Shown here: piece by piece, positions 57,672-64,000 of the stretch
How positions within the stretch are numbered: the first letter of the stretch is position 1
Layout of the letters: the number at the start of each line of letters is the position of its first letter
Source: DATAES01 sp963721305
Lineage (GTDB): Bacteria; Actinomycetota; Acidimicrobiia; Acidimicrobiales; JACDCH01
Assembly (NCBI GenBank): GCA_963721305.1
Contig: CAVRIR010000006.1
Coordinates: 620,001 to 684,000, forward strand
DNA: 64,000 bases
Reading direction: 5' to 3'
Notes under the pieces: model-generated
What the model was told of the DNA's origin: nothing
The model's database searches: none
What the model saw: only the letters and a program-made list of their open reading frames with translations
Translations under genes and position numbers: made by a program

Positions 57672-58441
57672 ACGCAGCGCCGTCTCCTCCCGTGGATTCC
57701 GTGCGCCAGCCGTCTCGGTTCCTCACGATCCTCAGGTACACGCTCCGGTCGTGCATCGGACCGAAGAGATGGCTCGGATGCTTGTTGCCGTGCGCGGGTG
57801 CCCTGTTGTTCGGTCTGCTCGCATACGGCATCGACGAGCGCTTCGGATCTCACTTCGCGAGGGTGGCCGCCAACGGGATCTTCCCGCTCGTCGTTCCGAT
57901 CGCCGCGCTCGTCATCGGCGATGCCGTGCTCGGAGCCGAAGTTCGATCGGGTGTGTTCCACTTCACGTGGCTCACGCCCGTGCCGCTGACGCAGATCATC
58001 CTCGGACGGTGGCTCGGTGGTGTGATCGTTGCACTCGTCACGGTCGTCCCTGCCTGCGCGCTGGCCGCGGTGATCGCAGGCGAACCCGAGGCAGCGGGCT
58101 ACGTGGCCCTCGCCGCGTTCGCCGGCGCGGTCGCGTACATCGCGATCTTCGTCGCCATCGGCTGCATCGCGCGCCGCGCCGCGGTGTGGTCGCTCGTGTT
58201 CGTGTTCCTGGTCGAGCGCCTGCTCGGTACCGCGCTCACCGGGATCGCCCAGTGGTCTCCGGCGTGGGAGTCGAGCAACGCCTTCCTCGGCTTCATCGAC
58301 AACGCGCCGCCGAACCTCATCCGCGACGGGATCCCGTCCGGGGGCGCAGCGCTCGTCCGCCTCGCCGTCATCACGGTCATCGGACTGGTCCTCGCCCGCT
58401 CCGCCCTCGGCCGCATGCGCATCGCCGGCGCCTCCGACTGA
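57668..58441 (+). CDS. ABC transporter permease
   Basis: A 257-residue membrane protein with six membrane segments, last gene of the four-gene export operon. Its ATG overlaps the stop of the preceding ATPase (ATGA at 57668-57671). The N-terminal RFLTILRYTLRSCIGPKRWL and the central AEVRSGVFHFTWLTPVPLTQIILGRWL, listed in part, resemble ABC-2 permeases that move bacteriocins or antibiotics. It is followed by a strong hairpin terminator. It would pair with the second ATPase. Confidence 0.78.
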   Translation: MNAAPSPPVDSVRQPSRFLTILRYTLRSCIGPKRWLGCLLPCAGALLFGLLAYGIDERFGSHFARVAANGIFPLVVPIAALVIGDAVLGAEVRSGVFHFTWLTPVPLTQIILGRWLGGVIVALVTVVPACALAAVIAGEPEAAGYVALAAFAGAVAYIAIFVAIGCIARRAAVWSLVFVFLVERLLGTALTGIAQWSPAWESSNAFLGFIDNAPPNLIRDGIPSGGAALVRLAVITVIGLVLARSALGRMRIAGASD

Positions 58442-58449
58442 CGCCTGGT

Positions 58450-58477
58450 GTGTGGCAACGCCCGGGCGTTGCCACAC
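58450..58477. terminator. 28-bp perfect palindrome between convergent genes
   Basis: A perfect 28-bp palindrome centred on CCCGGG lies nine bases after the permease stop and just before the 3' end of the convergent MerR gene. It can form a 14-bp stem on either strand, so it probably ends both transcripts. It has no T-run. Confidence 0.75.
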
Positions 58478-58486
58478 CGGACCGGT

Positions 58487-59302
58487 TCACGACGTGATCG
58501 GCATCTGGAGCTCGGTGACGTTGCGGGACATGTCGTCGGTGTGGAACTCGAGATACAGCTCGCGGCTGTAGCCGGCGATCTGGTAACCGCTGTCCTCGAT
58601 CCAACGGACGAGCGCTTCGTAATCCGACTCGACGTCGTCCATCGCACCGTGATGGACCAGCGACGCGACTTCGACGTCCGGCAGCTCCCGCACCATGACC
58701 TCGTCATCTGACGGCACCGCCTGATCACCCACGTCGAAACCGAAATGGAGGATCACGCCGTCGAGGCCATCCGGCGCCTCGTACCAGGCGACCCGCAAAC
58801 CTGGCTCGACGCCGGCCCCTTCGAGATGCGCGGTCACCTTCGGATCGAGCTCCATGAACACCGGCATCAACGCCGGTCCGAAACCGGCCGCCCGTCCGGA
58901 CGCCTCGGCGAGGCGCAACGGCTGGGTCTTCTTCACCACGACATCGGGGACGGACATGGTCCCCCTCCTTTCCAAGAACCGAAGCCTCGCTTCGACTCGG
59001 CGCAGGCGCGCCTGCTCGTCGTCGACCACCGACTGGATCTGTGCCTGCCGCAGCCGCAGCATCCCCCGCAGCTCGTCGTTGCTCAGGTCGCCGTCGAGGA
59101 CTGCCCCGATCTGCTCGAGTGTGAAACCGAGGTCACGCAACGCGAGGATGCGATGCAGCCGCGCCAGCTGGCCCAAGTCGTACGACCGGTAGCCGGTGAC
59201 GGGATCGACGGACTGCGGTTCGAGCAGCCCGAAGTCGTCGTAGTGACGCAACGTCCGAGGCGACACCTGGCCGAGTTGGGCGAAGGCTCCGATGTTCAAC
59301 AT
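58487..59302 (-). CDS. MerR family regulator with GyrI-like effector domain
   Basis: A 271-residue transcription regulator. The N-terminal HTH (FAQLGQVSPRTLRHYDDFGLL, then DPVTGYRSYDLGQLARLHRI) is followed by the dimerisation coiled coil (about residues 70-110). A GyrI-like small-molecule-binding domain (about 125-271: AYEAPDGLDGVILHFGFDVG region and the closing YLEFHTDD...ELQMPI) ends it. This layout matches drug-sensing MerR proteins such as BmrR or SCO-type regulators. The ATG at 59302 is placed by the operator at 59321. The ABC exporter encoded beyond the terminator is a natural target, but it is convergent and so not obviously regulated by it. Confidence 0.88.
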   Translation of the reverse strand: MLNIGAFAQLGQVSPRTLRHYDDFGLLEPQSVDPVTGYRSYDLGQLARLHRILALRDLGFTLEQIGAVLDGDLSNDELRGMLRLRQAQIQSVVDDEQARLRRVEARLRFLERRGTMSVPDVVVKKTQPLRLAEASGRAAGFGPALMPVFMELDPKVTAHLEGAGVEPGLRVAWYEAPDGLDGVILHFGFDVGDQAVPSDDEVMVRELPDVEVASLVHHGAMDDVESDYEALVRWIEDSGYQIAGYSRELYLEFHTDDMSRNVTELQMPITS

Positions 59303-59320
59303 GACCTCTTCACCCAACAA

Positions 59321-59343
59321 CTTGACGCGATGTGAGAGTCAAG
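59321..59343 (-). promoter_or_regulatory. MerR-type operator CTTGAC-N11-GTCAAG
   Basis: An inverted repeat with TTGACT as -35 on the minus strand, placed so that the dyad lies between the -35 and the start codon region. This is where MerR proteins bind and untwist long spacers. A clear -10 at 19 bp is not visible (TTGGGT is the nearest), so the exact promoter is uncertain. Confidence 0.5.
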
Positions 59344-60484
59344 ACCCCAGGGCGTGCGCGAGATCGGCGAGGAGATCGGCCGTGGTCTCGATCCCGACCG
59401 ACAGTCGCACCAGGGCGGGATCGACCTCGAGCGGCGAGCCCGCAGCGGACGCATGCGTCATGCGCGCCGGATGCTCGATCAGCGATTCGACCGCGCCCAG
59501 CGACTCGGCCAGGGTGAACACCTTCGTGCGTCCCACGACATCGAGCGCTGCAGCCTCGCCTTCGCGCATCGTGAACGACACCATCCCGCCGAAGTCGCGC
59601 ATCTGCCGCTTCGCGACATCGTGTCCAGCGTGATCGGCGAGCCCCGGCCAGAGCACACGACCGACCGAGGGGTGTTCCGCGAGCATCTCGGCCACCGCAC
59701 GAGCGTTGTCGCAATGACGATCCATCCGCACCGCGAGCGTCTTGACGCCGCGTAGGACGAGGTAGCAGTCGAACGGCGACGGCACGGCCCCGGCCGCGTT
59801 CTGGACGAACCCGATGCCTTCGGCGAGCGCGTCGTCGGACGTCGCCACGAACCCGCCGACCACGTCCGAGTGACCACCGAGGTACTTCGTCGACGAATGC
59901 ACCACCGCGTCTGCACCCATTGCGAGCGGCTGCTGTAGATAGGGCGTCGCGAACGTGTTGTCGACGACGACACGCGCACCGCGCGCGTGCGCGAGCGCGC
60001 ACAACGACTCGATGTCGACGATGTTGAGCGCTGGATTCGTGGGCGTCTCGACCCACGCCAGGGCTGCACCGTCCGGCCACTCGCGATCGAGGCGGTCGAG
60101 ATCGGTCAGGTCTGCCGCGGACCACGACCACCCGGCGGGACGGAACACCTTGTCGATGAGACGGAACGTGCCGCCATACGCGTCGTTGCCCAGAACGATG
60201 TGCGAACCGTTCGGCAGTTGGCGCAACAACGCGTCCTCGGCCGCCAACCCGCTCGCGAACGCGAACCCGTGTGTCGCGCCCTCGAGCGACGCGAGGCAGG
60301 ACTCGAGTGCGGCCCGGGTCGGATTGCCGGAGCGCGAGTACTCGAACCCGTGGTGGTCGCCCACATCGGACTGCGCGAACGTCGTCGCCAGCGTGATGGG
60401 CGGAACGACTGCGCCGGACGCGGCGTCCGGATCTTGTCCAGCGTGGATCGCTCGGGTCTCGAACCCGAAGCCGTCCGCGCTCAT
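59339..60484 (-). CDS. Cystathionine gamma-synthase/lyase family PLP enzyme
   Basis: A 381-residue Cys/Met metabolism PLP-dependent enzyme. The N-terminus FETRAIHAGQDPD, the tyrosine/arginine site YSRSGNPTRAALE, WVETPTNPALNIVDI, the PLP lysine in VVHSSTKYLGGHSDVVGG and the end VRLSVGIETTADLLADL are the family blocks. It makes or splits cystathionine. Adjacent to the cystathionine beta-synthase gene (ATGA overlap at 60481), a gamma-lyase role in transsulfuration of homocysteine to cysteine is most likely. Confidence 0.9.
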   Translation of the reverse strand: MSADGFGFETRAIHAGQDPDAASGAVVPPITLATTFAQSDVGDHHGFEYSRSGNPTRAALESCLASLEGATHGFAFASGLAAEDALLRQLPNGSHIVLGNDAYGGTFRLIDKVFRPAGWSWSAADLTDLDRLDREWPDGAALAWVETPTNPALNIVDIESLCALAHARGARVVVDNTFATPYLQQPLAMGADAVVHSSTKYLGGHSDVVGGFVATSDDALAEGIGFVQNAAGAVPSPFDCYLVLRGVKTLAVRMDRHCDNARAVAEMLAEHPSVGRVLWPGLADHAGHDVAKRQMRDFGGMVSFTMREGEAAALDVVGRTKVFTLAESLGAVESLIEHPARMTHASAAGSPLEVDPALVRLSVGIETTADLLADLAHALGS

Positions 60485-61869
60485 CGATGACCACGCGACA
60501 AGAAGCGCAGGGCATCGGTACGAGAGAGCACCACGTGCGGGCGCCCGCCCGCGAGCACGACGAGTGCCGGCGCGGTGTCGAGCATCTCCACCGCGAGCTC
60601 GAGCGGTTGCCCGACGCCGATGGTGGGCAGGCGCGGTCCCATCACCTTCTCGACTGGCGTGTCGAGCAGGCTGCTGTCGCGAATCGCGAGATCCATCAGC
60701 GCGAGCTCGTCCACCGCGCCGAGCACCTCCGCCGCCGCAAGCGGCAGCTCGCCCTTCGCGACGGGAAGCTGCGACACGCCGTGCCCCCGCATGAGGTTGA
60801 CGGCACGGCGCACGCTGTCGTGCGGGTGCACGTACACGAGCGGCGGCACGTCACCGGCGCGAGCGCGGATGACATCCGCAACCGTCCGTCCCTCACTGTG
60901 CAGGAAGCCATACCCCGCCATCCAGTCGTCGTCGAAGACGCGTGAGAGGTAGCCGCGGCCGGAGTCCGGAACGAGCACGACGACGAGGTCGTCGGGCCCG
61001 AGGTCCTTTCCCACCTCGAGCGCGGCAGCGACCGCAGTGCCGCCGGATCCGCCGATGAGGATGCCCTCCAGCGCGGTCACGCGACGCGCCATCAGGAAGC
61101 TGTCTTCGTCGGTGATCGGCACGACCTGGTCGACGATGCTCGGGTCGTAGGTCGTCGGCCAGAAGTCCTCACCGATGCCCTCGACGAGGTACGGCCGGCC
61201 CGAGCCTCCCGAGTAGACCGAGCCGGCGGGATCCGCGCCGATGATCTGCACCGCCGGGTTCACCGACTTGAGAAAGCGGCCGACGCCCGTGATGGTGCCA
61301 CCAGTCCCGATGCCCGCCACGAAGTGCGTGATCCGCCCGGCCGTCTGCCGCCACAACTCGGGACCGGTCCAGTGCTCGTGCGCCCATGGGTTCCACTCGT
61401 TGCCGTACTGGTTCGGGCGGAACGCACCGGGCGTCTCCTGCACCAGCCGCTCGGCGACGGAGTAGTACGACTGCGGATCATCCGGCTCGACCGCGACCGG
61501 GCAGACCAGGACTTCCGCGCCGTACGCGCGCAGCAGCGCGATCTTCTCGGGCGCGACCTTGTCCGTCATGACGAAGATGCAGCGGTAGCCACGCTGCGCG
61601 GCCACGATGGCGAGACCGACACCAGTGTTGCCCGACGTCGGTTCGACGATCGTTCCGCCCGGCCGCAGCAGCCCCTCACGCTCGGCGGCGTCGATCATCG
61701 CGACGGCGGGACGATCCTTCACGCTGCCGCCGGGGTTCGTCGTCTCGAGCTTCGCGACGATCTGGCAGGTCAGACCCTCGGCGAGACGGCGCAACCGGAC
61801 GAGCGGCGTGTTGCCGACGAGGTCGAGGAGTGAGTCGGCGATCTGGGGTTCGGCGGGCAACTCATCCAT
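60481..61869 (-). CDS. cbs: Cystathionine beta-synthase
   Basis: A 462-residue fold-type II PLP enzyme with a C-terminal CBS-domain pair. The PLP lysine is in NPGGSVKDRPAV, the serine-binding loop is PTSGNTGVGLAI, and the phosphate loop is GIGTGGTITGVG. The CBS domains cover about residues 330-460 (VIRARAGDVPPLVYVHPHDS, then the PLPVIGV-like repeats). It condenses serine with homocysteine. AAGGG lies seven bases before the ATG at 61869; an upstream in-frame ATG at 61893 lacks this site. It forms a transsulfuration operon with the gamma-lyase. Confidence 0.92.
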   Translation of the reverse strand: MDELPAEPQIADSLLDLVGNTPLVRLRRLAEGLTCQIVAKLETTNPGGSVKDRPAVAMIDAAEREGLLRPGGTIVEPTSGNTGVGLAIVAAQRGYRCIFVMTDKVAPEKIALLRAYGAEVLVCPVAVEPDDPQSYYSVAERLVQETPGAFRPNQYGNEWNPWAHEHWTGPELWRQTAGRITHFVAGIGTGGTITGVGRFLKSVNPAVQIIGADPAGSVYSGGSGRPYLVEGIGEDFWPTTYDPSIVDQVVPITDEDSFLMARRVTALEGILIGGSGGTAVAAALEVGKDLGPDDLVVVLVPDSGRGYLSRVFDDDWMAGYGFLHSEGRTVADVIRARAGDVPPLVYVHPHDSVRRAVNLMRGHGVSQLPVAKGELPLAAAEVLGAVDELALMDLAIRDSSLLDTPVEKVMGPRLPTIGVGQPLELAVEMLDTAPALVVLAGGRPHVVLSRTDALRFLSRGHR

Positions 61870-61937
61870 CACTGGACCCTTCATCCGCGTCAACGGTGAC
61901 GGTAGCGGGCAGCGATTGCGTAGCGTTGCTACCCGTC

Positions 61938-63095
61938 ATGCTCCGTCGGCAAGCTGCGTCTCGATTGCAAGGCTCCGGCCCGACGATCTTCGCCGAGATG
62001 TCGGCGCTCGCAGAGGCGACCGGCTCGGTCAACCTGGGGCAAGGCTTCCCCGACATGGACGGACCGGCTGTGATCGCCGAGGCCGCGATCGCCGCGATCC
62101 GCGAAGGTCGCAACCAGTACCCGCCCGGCATCGGTGCCGCGGTGCTGCGGGAAGCCATCGCCGCGCACCAACTTCGGTTCTACGGCATCGCGCTCGATCC
62201 CGCGTCCCAAGTACTCGTGACCGCCGGCGCAACCGAAGCACTCGCGTCCGCGTTCCTTGCGTTGTGCGAGCCCGGCGACGAGGTCGTGACGTTCGAGCCC
62301 TGGTACGACGCGTACGCGGCCGACGCGTCGCTGGCGGGTGCGTTGCGGCGCACGGTCACGTTGCGTCCTCCCGGCTACGGCTTCGATGTCGACGAGTTGC
62401 GCGCCGCAGTCACACCGAAGACGCGGTTCGTCCTCGTGAACTCGCCGCACAACCCGACGGGCAAGGTGTTCACTCGCGCCGAGCTCGAGTCCATCGCCGC
62501 GGTGTGCGTCGAGCACGACATCCTCGCGGTGACCGACGAGGTCTACGAGCATCTCGTGTTCGACGGCGAGCACGTGCCGTTGTGCACCCTCCCGGGGATG
62601 GCCGACCGCACGATCACGATCTCGTCCGCGGGCAAGACGTTCTCGTTCACCGGCTGGAAGATCGGCTGGGTGACCGGACCGGCAGACCTCGTGAGCACGG
62701 TGCGCGCCGCGAAGCAGTGGTTGACGTACGTCAACGGTGCGCCGTTCCAATACGCGGTCGCGGTGGGACTCGGCTTGGACGATGAGGTGTACGCCGCGCT
62801 CGCCGACGATCTGCGCGAGAAGCGAGACCACCTGTGCGCCGGGCTCACGGCGGCAGGTTTCGAGATCTTCGTGCCTGCGGGCACCTACTTCGTCACCGCA
62901 GACGTGCGGTCGGTCGGCGAGGAGGACGGGCTTGCGTTCTGCCGCGCGCTCCCCGAGCGTTGCGGCGTCGTCGCCGTGCCCAACGTGGTGTTCTACGACG
63001 ACGCCGAGGCCGGACGCTCCCTCGTCCGCTTCGCGTTCTGCAAACGTCATGAGATCCTCGAAGAAGCGATCACCCGACTGAAGACCCTGACATGA
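61938..63095 (+). CDS. Class I/II aminotransferase (methionine/kynurenine type)
   Basis: A 385-residue PLP aminotransferase. Early block VNLGQGFPDMDGP, AGATEALASAF, the asparagine/aspartate pair in LVNSPHNPTGKVF, and VTDEVYEHL precede the PLP lysine in SSAGKTFSFTGWKIGW; RFAFCKRHEILEEA holds the carboxylate arginine. This is the YbdL/MtnE-like class that uses methionine, glutamine or kynurenine. Divergent from the transsulfuration operon, it suggests methionine or 2-oxo-4-methylthiobutanoate metabolism. TAGCGT at 61921 lies 11 bases before the ATG. Confidence 0.88.
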   Translation: MLRRQAASRLQGSGPTIFAEMSALAEATGSVNLGQGFPDMDGPAVIAEAAIAAIREGRNQYPPGIGAAVLREAIAAHQLRFYGIALDPASQVLVTAGATEALASAFLALCEPGDEVVTFEPWYDAYAADASLAGALRRTVTLRPPGYGFDVDELRAAVTPKTRFVLVNSPHNPTGKVFTRAELESIAAVCVEHDILAVTDEVYEHLVFDGEHVPLCTLPGMADRTITISSAGKTFSFTGWKIGWVTGPADLVSTVRAAKQWLTYVNGAPFQYAVAVGLGLDDEVYAALADDLREKRDHLCAGLTAAGFEIFVPAGTYFVTADVRSVGEEDGLAFCRALPERCGVVAVPNVVFYDDAEAGRSLVRFAFCKRHEILEEAITRLKTLT

Positions 63096-63102
63096 GCACA
63101 CG

Positions 63103-63474
63103 ATGAGCAAGAACATCGCAGTCGGATGGTTCCCAGCCGGCGAGCTCGAGAAGGCGCTCGTGATCTGGCCCACTCTCCTCGAGGGCTGGGACGTGAGCGG
63201 CTACGCCGGCTACTGCCACGCCGTCGACCACCGGCTGCGACAGCTCGAACTGCCCGACGATGCCGAGGTGTTGCTGGCGGCGATCAACGTCAAGCACTAC
63301 ACGCGCTGGTGCGCGCGTGAAGGACTCGACGCCGGCCAGCCCGACAGCCGGTCGATGTACGCGACCGACGTGGCGGCACGTGGTCGCGGCAGACCATGGC
63401 CACCGAAACCCGGCAAACGTTGTTGGTGCGGCCGCGATGCCGCCTACGAGGAGTGCTGTGGTCGTCCGTTGTAG
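63103..63474 (+). CDS. Small protein with C-terminal SEC-C zinc motif
   Basis: A 123-residue protein. The C-terminus RCWCGRDAAYEECCGRPL is a SEC-C type zinc-binding motif (CxCGx...CCGRP), known from SecA and small stand-alone proteins. The rest (residues 1-95) is helical with no recognised fold. It starts seven bases after the aminotransferase gene and may be co-transcribed. A role in protein targeting or as a zinc-dependent binding module is possible but unproven. Confidence 0.72.
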   Translation: MSKNIAVGWFPAGELEKALVIWPTLLEGWDVSGYAGYCHAVDHRLRQLELPDDAEVLLAAINVKHYTRWCAREGLDAGQPDSRSMYATDVAARGRGRPWPPKPGKRCWCGRDAAYEECCGRPL

Positions 63475-63541
63475 GGCGGAGTGACGGCGCGGCCGGCGAC
63501 ATCGTTCACACTCACGAAACGAGCGTGACATCGAGCCCTCG

Positions 63542-63547
63542 TAGCGT
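63542..63547 (+). promoter_or_regulatory. Leaderless -10 TAGCGT of the ATP-grasp gene
   Basis: TAGCGT ends eight bases before the GTG at 63556. The same hexamer and spacing occur before the aminopeptidase GTG at 7567. Confidence 0.5.
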
Positions 63548-63555
63548 CGGAGAAC

Positions 63556-64000
63556 GTGCCGACCGAGCTGTTCGACGGATACGAACATGTGGGCTTCTTC
63601 GACGAGACGTTCGACCGCGACGGCACGGTCCGCCCGCACTACAGGTCACTGGTCAAGCGCCTCGCCGAGCTGACGCCGGCCGAGCTCGCGGCCCGAGCGC
63701 GATTGCGCGACGAGGCCTTCCGCACCGCCGGCATCACGTTCACCGTCTACGGCGAGGACGAAGGCATCGAGCGAACGTTTCCGATGGACCTGCTGCCACG
63801 CCTCATTCCGGCCGAGGAATGGGAACACATCGAAGCCGGGCTCGTGCAGCGCGTGACCGCGCTCAACCTCTTCCTCGACGACCTGTACGTCGGCGAACGA
63901 GCCGTTCTCCACGACGGCATCGTCCCGAAATGGCTGATCACGTCCTCGACCGGGTTCAGGCGCGAAGCATTCGGGCTCCCCGTGCCCAAGGGCGCGCGCT
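63556..64000 (+). CDS. Circularly permuted ATP-grasp protein, N-terminal part
   Basis: The first 148 codons of a circularly permuted type 2 ATP-grasp protein run off the right edge. The N-terminus reads FDGYEHVGFFDETFDRDGTV, then RPHYRSLVKRLAEL and GEDEGIERTFPMDLLPRLIP, followed by GLVQRVTALNLFLDDLYVGE, all family hallmarks. Homologues usually sit in an operon with an alpha-E (DUF403), transglutaminase-like and peptidase genes and are thought to make a peptide-like modification; those partners, if present, lie beyond the window. The start follows TAGCGT by eight bases. Confidence 0.85.
   Translation, partial: MPTELFDGYEHVGFFDETFDRDGTVRPHYRSLVKRLAELTPAELAARARLRDEAFRTAGITFTVYGEDEGIERTFPMDLLPRLIPAEEWEHIEAGLVQRVTALNLFLDDLYVGERAVLHDGIVPKWLITSSTGFRREAFGLPVPKGAR

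Noticed and set aside
1..64000. tRNA, rRNA or riboswitch genes
   Set aside because: No stretch between genes shows a cloverleaf, conserved rRNA segment or recognisable riboswitch; gaps are short and mostly promoter-sized.

Overview
The window is a contiguous, very GC-rich stretch of about sixty-five tightly packed genes. Many start at GTG, several genes overlap by GTGA or ATGA, and many promoters look leaderless (TANNNT 6-9 nt before the start codon). Together with a DUF222/HNH (13E12-type) endonuclease, a deazaflavin (F420)-type oxidoreductase, DUF5990 and DUF7144 proteins, a DipZ-like thioredoxin and several enoyl-CoA hydratases, this points to an actinobacterium, probably of the Acidimicrobiia type. 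The lineage is an inference. I see no rRNA, tRNA, CRISPR array, prophage or biosynthetic megasynthase; the chromosome looks ordinary apart from the points below.

Layout. 0-7.5 kb: edge of a Ser/Thr kinase gene, VOC protein, flavin reductase, SMP-30 protein, enoyl-CoA hydratase, lipoprotein, a diiron ferritin-like protein with its TetR gene, and a PfkB sugar/nucleoside kinase. 7.5-16.2 kb: M1 aminopeptidase, metallophosphoesterase, a split DipZ (thioredoxin plus CcdA), a tandem-duplicated zinc metallopeptidase and two methyltransferases. 16.4-21.2 kb: HNH endonuclease, ferredoxin plus FAD reductase, YcaQ-like glycosylase and an SDR. 21.3-26 kb: a signalling cassette with a receiver-ECF sigma fusion, a membrane protein that may be its anti-sigma, two secreted low-complexity proteins and a LiaS/LiaR-type two-component pair. 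26-36 kb: nitroreductase, beta-lactamase-fold hydrolase, alpha/beta hydrolase, acyl-CoA synthetase, two enoyl-CoA hydratases, a cyclase-STAND ATPase, a DsbA-like protein and a GGDEF protein.

37-50.3 kb is the most interesting part: small membrane proteins, a channel, a pseudokinase-LPG-synthase protein, a MalT-like regulator, a YihY protein and a DUF7144 protein. They are punctuated by the palindrome TCAYCC-N5-GGGTGA. At three starts carrying this palindrome, and at a fourth carrying a degenerate copy, the right arm lies exactly 22 nt before a -10-like xAxxxT hexamer, which is 6-7 nt before the start codon. This looks like an undescribed envelope-stress regulon.

50.4-64 kb: ParA, F420-type oxidoreductase, ClC-like channel, methyltransferase, a ribbon-helix-helix/Clp-N fusion, a four-gene ABC-2 export operon, a GyrI-type MerR regulator, transsulfuration enzymes (CBS and CGS/CGL), a methionine-type aminotransferase, a SEC-C protein and the start of a circularly permuted ATP-grasp gene.

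Five genes contain an apparent frameshift (22.1, 22.35, 39.27, 55.69 and 57.09 kb). Four of the breaks sit on a CGCG/GCGC tract, so assembly or base-calling error is as likely as real gene decay. Two dispersed palindromic repeat pairs (51 bp and 48 bp) sit between genes.
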